From CAYGZQ01 sp964354375 [NCBI: uncultured Planctomycetota bacterium] (lineage in GTDB: Bacteria > JAJVIF01 > JAPKYR01), in NCBI GenBank assembly GCA_964354375.1, contig CAYGZQ010000039.1:1-39652 (forward strand): a stretch of DNA of 39,652 nt. Direction: 5' to 3'. Below, one piece after another: positions 1-8,229 of this stretch. The notes beneath the pieces are model-generated. The model made no database searches, was not told the DNA's origin, and saw only the letters and a list, made by a program, of their open reading frames with translations. Made by a program: the position numbers and the translations under genes. The first letter of the stretch is position 1. Each line of letters begins with the position of its first letter.

Positions 1-24
1 TGGGGAGCGACTACAAGCGGGCTC

Positions 25-591
25 TTAACCGTCCCCCCCTTGGAGGGGACTACTGGGGGGCATGCATGCCGCACGACTACGCCCACCCGCAGACTGCGGC
101 GCGAATAGAACCACCAGGTTCATCGCAAGGACCACAAAATCCCGCACCAGCGCCCACGCGTCCGCCTGGGTCCCCGCGATCGACGCCAGCAAGCCCTTGT
201 CGAGACCGCAACCGCAGTCGATATCCATCCCCCGCACTATTACGCTCGTTATCGCAATAATGAATACGATGTTCATCGCGAGGATCAACAGCGACGCCGG
301 ACGCACCCATCGGTTGATTATCAGCAGTATCCCCGTGACCAGTTCCAGAAGCGGCATAATCGCCGCCATGGGGCTGATCAGGTAGGCCAGCGGTCCGACC
401 AGGATTTCATACACGTGGATCGCGCGTCCGAAATTCCAGGGGCTTGCGATCTTCTCGAAACTCGCAATGACGAAAATCAGACCGAGCGCAATTCTGAAGA
501 CATGATAGACGACCGGGGGAACCGCGGACACCGCGGCCGTGCTCCGGGACCGATCGTCGTGCGCCGGGCTCGTGTTCGGTTCTCCGGTCAT
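25..591 (-). CDS. MauE/DoxX-like integral membrane protein
   Basis: This 188-residue protein has about four hydrophobic segments (roughly residues 28-48, 68-92, 97-120 and 145-165), typical of the DoxX/MauE superfamily. A CGCG pair of cysteines lies in the loop after the third segment (DIDCGCGL), as in MauE-like proteins linked to redox or disulfide handling in the periplasm. The start is fixed by context: its ATG overlaps the stop of the upstream rhodanese gene in an ATGA (588-591), implying translational coupling. The last dozen or so residues (PPSSPLQGGDG region) are encoded by a G/C-rich inverted repeat, so the natural C-terminus may once have ended earlier. The exact substrate is unknown; a role with the rhodanese in thiol or sulfur redox chemistry is inference. 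Confidence 0.75.
   Translation of the reverse strand: MTGEPNTSPAHDDRSRSTAAVSAVPPVVYHVFRIALGLIFVIASFEKIASPWNFGRAIHVYEILVGPLAYLISPMAAIMPLLELVTGILLIINRWVRPASLLILAMNIVFIIAITSVIVRGMDIDCGCGLDKGLLASIAGTQADAWALVRDFVVLAMNLVVLFAPQSAGGRSRAACMPPSSPLQGGDG
33..62. repeat. G/C-run inverted repeat inside a gene end
   Basis: Runs of C and G (CCCCCCC, CCTTGGAGG, GGGGGG) form an imperfect stem. It resembles the longer palindrome at 1311-1340 and the G-run REP-like elements common in uncultured bacterial genomes. It supplies the end of the coding sequence of the MauE/DoxX-like gene. Confidence 0.5.
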
Positions 592-1205
592 GGCTCCGAC
601 CCCGTCTTCACCGGATACTCATACAGACGCCACTCCTCGATCCCGCCCTCATAGAGGTACACCTCGCTGAATCCCTCGTACGCCAGGCTCTGCGACAGAT
701 GGAAGGATTCATCGCAGCTCCCCCCTATGCAGTAGCAGACAATGCACTCATCCTTAACCAGCTCTTTAATGTACTTATCATAATATGGACCGAACAGCTC
801 GTACGGCCAGTTCAGCGCGCCCGGTATGTGACCCTCCTCGTATTCCTCCGCCATCCTCGCGTCGAAGAAAACGCACCCGCCCTGGTCAAAAAGATCTTTC
901 GCCTGCTGAGCGTTTATACTCAGCACCTTCGGCTCGGTCCGCTCTCCGCCGTTTGACCCGTCCTGCCCGACCCCACCGTCCGATTTGGGCGCTCCCGTGT
1001 CAACTTCCGGCCAGCCGTTGTGCTTCCATGAATCGATCAGCCACACGCCCTTCAGACTTCCGGCATCCGCTCTCTTGATCATCCCCCGATCCGCGGCCGC
1101 GAAAAGTATCGGCGTCCTGGCCCAGTTCAAAAGCAGCGCCGCCGCCGCGACCACGGCCAGCAGTATGATCGCCCGGACTATTTCAGGCTTCCATGTCTTC
1201 CACAT
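588..1205 (-). CDS. Membrane-anchored rhodanese-domain protein
   Basis: About 205 residues. One N-terminal transmembrane helix (roughly residues 10-35) is followed by a probably periplasmic part that ends in a rhodanese fold. FFDARMAEEYEEGHIPGALN matches the start of the family, and the active-site loop reads CYCIGGSCDES, so the persulfide-forming cysteine is present while the usual Arg is replaced. A longer reading to 1325 is possible, but the ATG at 1205 has a GGAAG Shine-Dalgarno just upstream and begins directly before the membrane anchor, whereas the extra 40 residues come from repeat-containing DNA. It overlaps the MauE/DoxX-like gene by 4 nt. The likely role is sulfur transfer or thiosulfate/thiol chemistry in the periplasm; the substrate is not determined. 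Confidence 0.82.
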   Translation of the reverse strand: MWKTWKPEIVRAIILLAVVAAAALLLNWARTPILFAAADRGMIKRADAGSLKGVWLIDSWKHNGWPEVDTGAPKSDGGVGQDGSNGGERTEPKVLSINAQQAKDLFDQGGCVFFDARMAEEYEEGHIPGALNWPYELFGPYYDKYIKELVKDECIVCYCIGGSCDESFHLSQSLAYEGFSEVYLYEGGIEEWRLYEYPVKTGSEP

Positions 1206-1310
1206 GACGCTTCCAATCGGTTCAGTATAGCATTTCCAACTTCCCCGAACCGCTCGGCGAGATAAGACACGAGGTCTCTGATTCGCGTTCACCACCTCTC
1301 CCCCCCATTC

Positions 1311-1340
1311 CCCCCCTCTCCGCAATTGCGGAGAGGGGGG
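1311..1340. repeat. Perfect 30-bp palindrome between divergent genes
   Basis: Fifteen-base arms (CCCCCCTCTCCGCAA and its exact complement) meet without a spacer. Imperfect symmetry continues outward (left ACCTCTCCCCCC, right GGGGGGTGAGGT) to about 1291-1356. It lies between the divergent rhodanese and prfB genes. The form fits a REP/MITE-like element; it could also act as a terminator or roadblock. Confidence 0.75.
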
Positions 1341-1389
1341 CTAGGGGGGTGAGGTCCAATGCGGGCTAGGGGGTGAGGTCTGAAACCTG

Positions 1390-1395
1390 TATAAT
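1390..1395 (+). promoter_or_regulatory. -10 box of prfB
   Basis: A perfect TATAAT sits 9 nt before the prfB ATG. I see no good -35. Transcription would begin within about 3 nt of the start codon and there is no Shine-Dalgarno, so a leaderless mRNA is likely. Confidence 0.6.
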
Positions 1396-1404
1396 TGTCA
1401 CCGT

Positions 1405-2556
1405 ATGGCTGAACTCACTCCGATAGAAGAGCTTGAGGAGATCAAGCGCAAGGCCGACGCGCTCTCGGAGCGCATCAGCACCATCAGTCGCGACCTCGAC
1501 CTTGCAAGCCTCGACCGCGAGATCGGCGAGCTCGAATCGAAGATCGAGCGCCCCGACGTCTGGTCCGATCCCCGCCAGGCCGCCGATATCAACCGCCGCC
1601 TCGTCCGCCTGAAGCAGAAACGGCAGGTCTGGGTCGACCTGTCCGGCGCCGCCCGCAGCGCATCTGAATTCACCGAGCTCGCGCTCGCCGAGGATAATCC
1701 CGACGCCTATCTCGCGGACGCGCGGACCGAGTTCCAGAAGGTCACCGAGCGTGTCGAGAAAGAGGAGACCAGGCTTCTGCTTTCCGAGCCCGAGGACGCC
1801 GGGAACGCGATCTGCTCGATCCAGTCCGGGGCCGGCGGCACCGACGCGCAGGACTGGGCCTCCATCCTCCTCAGAATGTACCTACGCTATTGCGAGCGCA
1901 TGGGCTTCAACGCGAGAGTGCTCGACGAGCATCCCGGCGAGCAGGCCGGCATCAAGTCCGCCACGTTCGAGGTGCAGGGCGAGTACGCGTACGGCTACCT
2001 CAAGTGCGAGGAGGGCATCCATCGCCTCGTCAGAATCAGCCCCTTCGGACAGCAGAGGCGCGAGACCAGCTTCGCCGGCCTCGACGTCACCCCGGAGATC
2101 GAGGAGACCGTGATCGCGATCGACGAGGCCGACCTCAAGATCGACACCTACCGTTCGCACGGCGCGGGTGGTCAACATGTGAACAAAACCGACAGCGCCG
2201 TCCGCATCACCCACCTCCCCACCGGCCTCGTCGTGAACTGCCAGGACGAGCGCAGCCAGCACAAGAACAAGGCCATGGCTTTGAAAATCCTCCAGAGCAG
2301 GCTCGTCGAGCTGGATAGACAGAAACAGGCCGCGGACGCCGAGGCCGAGCGCGGCAAGAAACATAAAATCCAGTTCGGCGGCGGGCACATACGTAACTAC
2401 TTCCTGCATCCGCGCAAGCAGGTCAAGGACATGCGCACCGGGTACGAGACCGGCAACGCCGACCGCGTCCTCGACGGCGACATCCAGGATTTCATCGATG
2501 TCTACCTCCGCGCCCACGCCTCCGGCTCCGTCAAAGCCGCAGTGGAAGAGGAGTAG
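1405..2556 (+). CDS. prfB: Peptide chain release factor 2
   Basis: This 383-residue class I release factor recognises UGA and UAA stop codons and triggers peptidyl-tRNA hydrolysis on the ribosome. It shows the RF2-type SPF tripeptide (RLVRISPFGQQRR, about residues 208-220), the GGQ catalytic motif (HGAGGQHVNKT, about 253-263) and the N-terminal coiled-coil domain. The length is close to the 365-370 typical of RF2. The reading frame is continuous from the ATG: the N-terminal segment that in most bacteria precedes an in-frame TGA and +1 frameshift aligns here without any stop or CTTTGA slippery site, so autoregulation by frameshifting is absent. The start is supported by the -10 box 9 nt upstream and the absence of an alternative start. 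Confidence 0.97.
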   Translation: MAELTPIEELEEIKRKADALSERISTISRDLDLASLDREIGELESKIERPDVWSDPRQAADINRRLVRLKQKRQVWVDLSGAARSASEFTELALAEDNPDAYLADARTEFQKVTERVEKEETRLLLSEPEDAGNAICSIQSGAGGTDAQDWASILLRMYLRYCERMGFNARVLDEHPGEQAGIKSATFEVQGEYAYGYLKCEEGIHRLVRISPFGQQRRETSFAGLDVTPEIEETVIAIDEADLKIDTYRSHGAGGQHVNKTDSAVRITHLPTGLVVNCQDERSQHKNKAMALKILQSRLVELDRQKQAADAEAERGKKHKIQFGGGHIRNYFLHPRKQVKDMRTGYETGNADRVLDGDIQDFIDVYLRAHASGSVKAAVEEE

Positions 2557-2615
2557 GCTCATGGAGCCCGTCAGGGATGAGCATCGTTATTCTCCTTGAA
2601 GCTTCTTACAGCTGC

Positions 2616-2621
2616 TATATT
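2616..2621 (+). promoter_or_regulatory. -10 box of the 2632 membrane protein
   Basis: TATATT lies 10 nt before an ATG that has no Shine-Dalgarno. The spacing matches that of prfB, aspartate kinase and the MeaB-like gene. A weak TTGAAG lies 14 nt upstream, too close for a standard -35. Confidence 0.45.
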
Positions 2622-2631
2622 GTGATCCCTA

Positions 2632-3387
2632 ATGCCGCGCGAGGACAGATATCTCTACCTTCAATGGTTGAGTCGATACAAGCCGGCTCCGACACGATAC
2701 GAGCCATGGTTGACGATTGTGTTTTGGGTATTGTGTGTCTCGATCGTGCCGGGTATTGGGATCGAGGATTACTACTGGGAAGCGCAGTGGCGATTCTGCC
2801 TGGATATCTTCGGCATATGTGTGCTGATTGGGGTATTTGACTTCTTGTTTTTTCTGCCCCGTTGTCTTCAGAACCAGTTTGCCATCCCGGCGGGACGAGA
2901 CGTTCTCGACAGTGCTCTCCCCGCGTCGTCGATTTCTGTCAGCTTGAGAAGATGGGCCACAACTATCTGGCTGAGACACGTTGTTCCCCCTGGCCTCGCG
3001 TTGCTTCTGTGCTTCCTGGCGAGTGGCACAGACCTGGGGAAACTCGCCGCCGCAATTCCATTGTACCTTGTCTATCGCCTGATGCTTGCTGCAGGCATGT
3101 GCGCCGCCGCCCTCCCGAGGTTCTTCACGTCAACCGGCCTGATCTGTCTCGGGTTTCTCATACTGCTATACCAGGCTTGTTTTGTCCCCGCATATTACGT
3201 TACATCCGAGATTTACTCAGCCATCGAATCGGCGAAGATCGTAGCGCCTCCGGTCCATCTGAGCCTTCCCCCGCCAATGCCCTGGTTCTATGTCGGTGTA
3301 TCGGTCCCTCTCCTGGTCTTTGTTGTGGTTCTTGACATGGCTGCTCCTCGCCTCCTTCAAATGCGCCGTCAGGGCAGGTGGCAATGA
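2632..3387 (+). CDS. Unknown multi-pass membrane protein
   Basis: I do not recognise this 251-residue protein. It has about five to six hydrophobic stretches (around residues 28-45, 55-75, 115-130, 135-155, 165-185 and 220-240), with basic residues between them and at the C-terminus (RRQGRWQ). A conserved-looking acidic/aromatic N-terminal patch (EDYYWEAQW) follows the first helix. There is no enzymatic motif I can name. The start follows a TATATT box by 10 nt with no Shine-Dalgarno. Its base composition looks less GC-rich than the flanking genes, so recent acquisition is possible. It runs towards the PQQ lipoprotein gene, with 53 nt between the two stop codons. Confidence 0.65.
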   Translation: MPREDRYLYLQWLSRYKPAPTRYEPWLTIVFWVLCVSIVPGIGIEDYYWEAQWRFCLDIFGICVLIGVFDFLFFLPRCLQNQFAIPAGRDVLDSALPASSISVSLRRWATTIWLRHVVPPGLALLLCFLASGTDLGKLAAAIPLYLVYRLMLAAGMCAAALPRFFTSTGLICLGFLILLYQACFVPAYYVTSEIYSAIESAKIVAPPVHLSLPPPMPWFYVGVSVPLLVFVVVLDMAAPRLLQMRRQGRWQ

Positions 3388-3440
3388 GAAAACGATTCGC
3401 TCCTTGCCCGCACTGACGGTCGCAGACTTCAGAGGTGAGC

Positions 3441-4985
3441 TCAGTCTTCTCCCGCAGACTCTTCCCCCGATATCCACTCCCGCCCGTACACCGGCTCGCG
3501 GTAGTGATCCCTGTTGGCGGCGTTCGTGTCGGTATACGTCCCCGGCGACGGCGCGGGATTGTCGATCGTCACGATCCCCTCCGGGTTATGGTCGAGCCTT
3601 CTCTTCATCGGTAATTCAGTAGTAAACCAATGCCCGTTGATCTCCTCATCGTCCTCAGATTCGCCTATCCCGTATACCCACCCGTTCTGCGACCCGATGA
3701 AAATCATCCCGTCCGCCACGCACGGCGTCGCATCGAAATCGAAACCGTCGTCGAACACCCATATCGGCTCGCTCGTCTCCTCGTCGAGACACCAGAACCT
3801 CCCGTCCCGCACCGCCGCCAGCACGCACCCGTCGACCACCACCGGCGACGACCATATCCTCGAATAGAGGTCCCGCTTCCACACGAGACTGCCATCACTC
3901 ATTCTGAGCGAATATATGTATCCATTCGCGCAGCCGACATAGAGCCTTCCCTTGTCCGGATTGATCGCAATCGTAGCCCATACCCCCCTCGACATCGGCA
4001 CGTGCCAGATCTTCTCGCCGGTCTTTTCGTCGATGCACCATACGTGACCGCTCTCCCCGTCATCGCCTGTCGCGCACGCAACATAAATTCTCCCGTCCCA
4101 CCACACCGGAGTCGAATCCGTGTCCCCGAGCGTCTTGAACTCCCACAGGATTTCTCCCGTCACCGCGTCGCAGCAGTAGAGCCTTCCGCGTGAGCTCCCC
4201 GCAAACACGCGACCCTTCGCGACGCAGGGCGACGATTCGACGCTGCCCGGTGTCACGGTGGCCCACAGAATCTCGCCGCTGAGCGGATCGAATGAGTAAA
4301 TGTTCCCGTCCTCTCCGCCTATGAAACCGCGTCCGTCGATCACAACCGGGCTTGAGTCCACGTCGTTTCCGGTTCGCGTCTCCCAGAACATCTTCCCGTC
4401 GAGATCATAGCAATGAATCTTGTTGTCCCGACCGCCGTGATAGATGAGATCGTCGAAGATCGAGATGCTCCCCTTCACGCAGTGATGAGTCCCGTAGTAG
4501 AAATAGAGCTCGCCGCTGCGCGCATCCTGGCAGTAAATATACGAATCACTCGAACCATAATATATCCTGCCCTCCATGTAGCACGGCTGACCCGTCCAGC
4601 CGAGACCTCTCCACTCCGATTCCTCCCCGAGCTTCTTGTCGCCCCTCTGCTCGTACGGCCCCTCCAGCTTCGTTTTCGTCTGAAACCTCCAGAGAAGCTT
4701 GGGATGCCGCGGCACGCTGCGCACCCCGGACAGGTTCCTTTCCGGGCTTCCACGGAACATCGTAAGCTGGTGACTCGATTCCTGGATCACGCCGAGTGGC
4801 AGAGGCCTCCCCGGCTGAGGAGACACAGGCTCCACCTCGACCGCACGGTAGACCGATTCATCGGCGGATGCCGACGATGACCTCCCTGCATCGGACGGCC
4901 TCTCCTTGCCACAACCGGAACTCGCCGTTGCAGCAAGCAGCGATACGAGCAGCAGGGCTCCTGTCCTATATCTCATGAGCTGCAT
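3441..4985 (-). CDS. PQQ-like beta-propeller lipoprotein (BamB-like)
   Basis: 514 residues. A signal peptide ends in a lipobox-like ATASSGC (Cys25), followed by a linker and then, from about residue 75, successive 40-residue blades. These carry WQ/W-rich turns such as SSPVVIDGRGFIGGEDG, SSPCVAKGRVFAGSSRG and STPVWWDGRIYVACATG, with aromatic-rich strands (LLWRF, ILWATV, LVWKR). This is the PQQ-binding-like propeller family that includes BamB; no PQQ ligand is implied. The protein should be lipid-anchored in the envelope. It lies 36 nt after the metalloprotease gene on the same strand and may be co-transcribed with it. ATG at 4985 and ATG at 4976 are both possible starts; neither has a strong Shine-Dalgarno. 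Confidence 0.85.
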   Translation of the reverse strand: MQLMRYRTGALLLVSLLAATASSGCGKERPSDAGRSSSASADESVYRAVEVEPVSPQPGRPLPLGVIQESSHQLTMFRGSPERNLSGVRSVPRHPKLLWRFQTKTKLEGPYEQRGDKKLGEESEWRGLGWTGQPCYMEGRIYYGSSDSYIYCQDARSGELYFYYGTHHCVKGSISIFDDLIYHGGRDNKIHCYDLDGKMFWETRTGNDVDSSPVVIDGRGFIGGEDGNIYSFDPLSGEILWATVTPGSVESSPCVAKGRVFAGSSRGRLYCCDAVTGEILWEFKTLGDTDSTPVWWDGRIYVACATGDDGESGHVWCIDEKTGEKIWHVPMSRGVWATIAINPDKGRLYVGCANGYIYSLRMSDGSLVWKRDLYSRIWSSPVVVDGCVLAAVRDGRFWCLDEETSEPIWVFDDGFDFDATPCVADGMIFIGSQNGWVYGIGESEDDEEINGHWFTTELPMKRRLDHNPEGIVTIDNPAPSPGTYTDTNAANRDHYREPVYGREWISGEESAGED

Positions 4986-5021
4986 TCAATGCCGCGTTGC
5001 GAGAACGTCCGACTTGCGCGG

Positions 5022-7724
5022 CTAAAAACTCAGCGTGAACGCGACGCTCTCAGGTCCCCTTCTCATCGGAGCTGTGAGCGTCAGGTTTATCCTTGACAGA
5101 CACTCCTCGAGATGAGCCCTGGACATCGTGTCGAGATTCGCGGCGCCGGGACCGTTGAGAAGGCCGAAGATTCGGCTCTTCAGAATCGCCAGGTCGCGCC
5201 TCGCGAGAGTGATCGCATCCTCCGGAGTGCCGTTCGCGGGGTTCAGCACGATCCCGCTGATCATCTCCAGATGCGCCCTCTGGAGGTCTCTCCGGAAGCC
5301 GTTGATCGAGATTCCCGCGTCCACTTCCGCCCAGATCGAAGATCGTACGCCGTCGAAGAGCTGCAGAAGCGTGAAGGCATCCTCGCCGGGGGGCATGCGG
5401 GTCTCGTTGTTCACTATCCTCTCCAGAACCATCGGATCGTACAGCCAGTACAGCGGCGTCTCCTGGGCCATATTCACCCATGCGTGAGTGTCGAAATCAG
5501 CCGTTCCGGTGTACAGGCTCATCCAGTCGAACACTTCCGATCGATCCCGACCAAGCATGTTCAGAAGCGCCGGATCGAACTGGTACGCGTCCGGCGCCCA
5601 GATTCTGTTCGTGAGAAACGCAAGCGCGCGCCTCTGCTCTTCGGCCTTCACCGGGACCAGCGCAGGGTGTCCGCCGGGATCGCCCACGCGGTCGCGGTAG
5701 ACCCGCACGCCGCCGATCAATCGCGGAACTGCGTCCGCCGCAAGAAAATAGTCCCAGAGTGCGTAAGTGAAGGCGTTCCTGATCTCCGACGGCCGCGTCC
5801 CGGGCTCGCCCCAGTGTTCCAGTATGCGATCGATAAGCTGTCTCGATACCGTCAGTCGGCTTCCGTGGAATCGAACCGGATCATCGCTCAGGTCCCACAT
5901 GAACACATCGGGGTCCGGGTTCCTCGTCCATCCGTACGCGTCCTCGTCCGCTCCGTACCGGTACTGCGGTGCACGGCTCGCGATCTTCCCGAGCTCCTCG
6001 AGCTCCGACTCCGAAGTATCCGCCTGAATCGGTTTGTACGCGTACTCTATCGCCCAGTAATCGTAGTCTCCCAGGCTGGTCTGGTAGTACTCGCCCTGCA
6101 GCTCGCCCTCCGGAGCTATGTTGGCCGCAGTGTAATCCATGATCGACTGCGAAAGCCCGTGCTGCCTTGTCCAGTACATCTGGTTCAGCTTCCAGTAAGG
6201 CGTCCCCGCGCTTCCGCCGAAATTGTGCGTCAGCCCCAGCACATGCCCCACCTCGTGACAGACGAGACTGACGATATACTCATGAATGAAATTGGCCTCC
6301 TCGGGACTTCCCGGTTCGAGCATGTCCCTCGCGCCCAGGATCGTCGCGGCACGCGAGCCCTCGAACGCATGAATGGTCGCGAAGTCATCCCGCATGCCCC
6401 TCTCTCCGAATCCCCTGAGCTGTCCCTCAAGCATCTTCTGAGTGTTCTCATCCCATCTCACCTGGTGACCGTCCAGATTCGGCCAGCCCGGAGGAAACAC
6501 GGCCGCGACTGCGTCCCGCAGCGGCGCAATGCTCAGATCGTACTCCCTGTACGCGTACCTGAACATGTCGGCTGAGATCCCGACGTCCGCGTCGTAGATC
6601 TCCCCGGTTCTCGGGTCGGTCCGGGACGGACCGATGGCGTAGGTCGACGGCGGCGACACGAAATACCTGATCGTGTTGTAGCGGCTGTCCGCCGGGTCCC
6701 AGTCCGCGTCGTCCGGCATCTGCTTCACCACTATCGCGTTACGGTACCCGATCCGCTCGAACGCTGCGTTCCACACCAGCACCCCTTCCTTGATCGCATC
6801 CCGATATTCGTAAGGTATCGTGTTTTCAAGCCAGAACACTATCGGCTGCACCGGCTCGCTCATCTCGGCCTCGGGATCGGCCTTTTCGAGCCGCCACCTC
6901 TGGACATACCGCACATACCTGGTCTCGGCCCTGTCGGTGGCGACGGAGTAGTTCATGGCCAGGTCGACGAAATTGCCTACCCGATCGTCCGCGTACCTCG
7001 GCATGTAGCCGGGGTCCGGCGGCTCGGCAAGAGAGAAGTGCAGCCCAAGTTCCTGCCCGTCCGTTATGCCCCCGCTGAACGGCCCCCCGGCGCCGTACAG
7101 CACGACCCGTGTATCGATCTCGTCGTTCTTCGGAAAACCATTTATCCTGTCGACGTACGACAGCTCGTAGTCGATGGTGAACTGCAACCCGTAGTACAAT
7201 GCCGCCGCCTCGATACCTGTGGACCCGAGAAGAAAACCCGAAAGGTCTATCACGACCTCCCCGTCGTCCTGGTCCTCCGCCTCGACCATTGCCTTGCCGA
7301 AGATGAAATCGGATATCCCCGATTCCACCGCTCTGGCCATCGGCTCGCCCATCACTGTCGTGATCTGATAGTTCGGCTTCACAAACTCGATGAACTGACC
7401 CGCGTGCCGAAATTCGAACGCCGATTGGTTCCACATCATCGGCGCTGCGAAGAATTCGTCGCCGGTCCCTCTGGAGAGCGTCGTTGACACGAAATACGTG
7501 TGATCGAGTTGCCCGGGCTTCAACGAGATCAGAACCCGTCTCGTCGCCTCATCCTTATAGTACGTGAACAGCCCCTCGGTCTTCGTCCAGCCGGTCGTGT
7601 ATTGATCGATGGGTCCCGCTGCCGATCCGGCCTCTCCGCCCTCGACCGGGACCTCCTGCGCCTGGATTTGTACTCCCGTCGAAATCACCAACATCAGAAT
7701 AAGAGCAATCGTGAATCTTGTCAT
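5022..7724 (-). CDS. Secreted zinc-dependent metalloprotease (DUF5117/DUF5118 type)
   Basis: About 900 residues with a Sec signal peptide (IALILMLVISTGVQIQAQ). The metzincin-like motif HEVGHVLGLTHNF (HExxHxxGxxH, about residues 487-500) supplies three zinc-binding histidines and the catalytic Glu. The preceding region with the phrases IPYEYRDAIKEGVLVWNAAF and YNTIRYF is typical of the DUF5117/DUF5118/DUF4953 peptidase family, whose members are secreted or cell-surface. An open frame extends to 7994, but the ATG at 7724 is preceded by a GGAGG and begins the signal peptide, while the upstream 90 residues come from repeat-like DNA. The downstream PQQ lipoprotein follows in the same direction. 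The substrate is unknown. Confidence 0.9.
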   Translation of the reverse strand: MTRFTIALILMLVISTGVQIQAQEVPVEGGEAGSAAGPIDQYTTGWTKTEGLFTYYKDEATRRVLISLKPGQLDHTYFVSTTLSRGTGDEFFAAPMMWNQSAFEFRHAGQFIEFVKPNYQITTVMGEPMARAVESGISDFIFGKAMVEAEDQDDGEVVIDLSGFLLGSTGIEAAALYYGLQFTIDYELSYVDRINGFPKNDEIDTRVVLYGAGGPFSGGITDGQELGLHFSLAEPPDPGYMPRYADDRVGNFVDLAMNYSVATDRAETRYVRYVQRWRLEKADPEAEMSEPVQPIVFWLENTIPYEYRDAIKEGVLVWNAAFERIGYRNAIVVKQMPDDADWDPADSRYNTIRYFVSPPSTYAIGPSRTDPRTGEIYDADVGISADMFRYAYREYDLSIAPLRDAVAAVFPPGWPNLDGHQVRWDENTQKMLEGQLRGFGERGMRDDFATIHAFEGSRAATILGARDMLEPGSPEEANFIHEYIVSLVCHEVGHVLGLTHNFGGSAGTPYWKLNQMYWTRQHGLSQSIMDYTAANIAPEGELQGEYYQTSLGDYDYWAIEYAYKPIQADTSESELEELGKIASRAPQYRYGADEDAYGWTRNPDPDVFMWDLSDDPVRFHGSRLTVSRQLIDRILEHWGEPGTRPSEIRNAFTYALWDYFLAADAVPRLIGGVRVYRDRVGDPGGHPALVPVKAEEQRRALAFLTNRIWAPDAYQFDPALLNMLGRDRSEVFDWMSLYTGTADFDTHAWVNMAQETPLYWLYDPMVLERIVNNETRMPPGEDAFTLLQLFDGVRSSIWAEVDAGISINGFRRDLQRAHLEMISGIVLNPANGTPEDAITLARRDLAILKSRIFGLLNGPGAANLDTMSRAHLEECLSRINLTLTAPMRRGPESVAFTLSF

Positions 7725-7899
7725 CTCCAGCCTCCGGGTCGAATCCGCTCGGCTCTCAGCCGGCATCCGATCGACCGAAATCATGGCAATTGACACCAGA
7801 TTGTACTCGAAAATCGAACTCGGTGACAGGCACCGTGTTTCCCTGCAAAGAACCGCCCTTTCTCGATTCCCACGCGCTCTTGCGCCCTCACTCACGGGA

Positions 7900-8014
7900 C
7901 TGTTGAAAAAGACTGATTTCGCGCAAGGACGGCATATCAGGCGTGGCACCCTCAGGCGAGTCCTCGAGCCTGGGGGTGCCACCCGATTCGGCATCGAATC
8001 AGGTTTTTCAACAG
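7900..8014. repeat. MITE-like nested inverted repeat
   Basis: Outer arms CTGTTGAAAAA...TGATT (7900-7918) and AATCAGGTTTTTCAACAG (7997-8014) are near-exact inverted copies. Inside lies a second stem, GTGGCACCCTCAGGC (7943-7957) against GCCTGGGGGTGCCAC (7968-7982), 14 of 15 paired. A 115-bp element with terminal inverted repeats and no coding capacity fits a non-autonomous transposable element. Confidence 0.65.
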
Positions 8015-8015
8015 C

Positions 8016-8162
8016 CCCTCACGTTCGGGCCTTGGATACGGAAGCTGTTGAAGAAGCGCGATCCGAATGTGGGGCAGGCTTTCCAGCCTGCCATTCATGC
8101 GGCATCAGGTAGGGGCACGGCATGCCGTGCCCCTGCGATGCAGTCCCTCACGTTCGGGCCTT
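8016..8162. repeat. Direct repeats bracketing two hairpins
   Basis: CCCTCACGTTCGGGCCTT occurs at 8016-8033 and again at 8145-8162, followed by nearly identical bases (GGATAC and TGATAC). Between them lie a perfect 8-bp hairpin (GGCAGGCT/AGCCTGCC, 8073-8092) and a perfect 24-bp palindrome (8111-8134) that recurs at 34130-34153. This looks like a nested or decayed repeat element. Confidence 0.65.
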
Positions 8163-8198
8163 TGATACCGTGTGATGTGCCGGGGGTGATTCAGGGCC

Positions 8199-8229
8199 AA
8201 AAAAGAACCGGGCTCCTTCAGGAACCCGG
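8199..8229 (-). terminator. Intrinsic terminator of the short unit
   Basis: On the minus strand, CCGGGTTCCT and AGGAGCCCGG pair over 10 bp (one G-U) around a two-base loop, then TTCTTTTTT follows. It ends the small transcription unit that starts near 8379. Confidence 0.75.

Larger units (their letters stand above)
7725..8198. other. Repeat-rich intergenic region
   Basis: No gene is supported here. The stretch holds a TACAAT (7800-7805, minus strand) that may be the -10 of the metalloprotease gene, a GGTGACAGGCACC segment related to the GGGGACNGGCAC elements, and the inverted and direct repeats listed separately. Open frames crossing it have no ribosome site and are made of repeat sequence. 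Confidence 0.6.

Noticed and set aside
1405-1500. Programmed frameshift in prfB
   Set aside because: The reading frame is open from ATG through the aligned region and contains no in-frame TGA.
5112-6575. Long plus-strand open frame (487 codons) opposite the metalloprotease
   Set aside because: It mirrors a gene with an intact zinc motif; the translation is Arg/His-rich low-complexity typical of antisense frames in GC-rich DNA.
7725-7994. N-terminal extension of the metalloprotease
   Set aside because: The signal peptide begins at 7724 after a GGAGG; the extension is encoded by repeat DNA.
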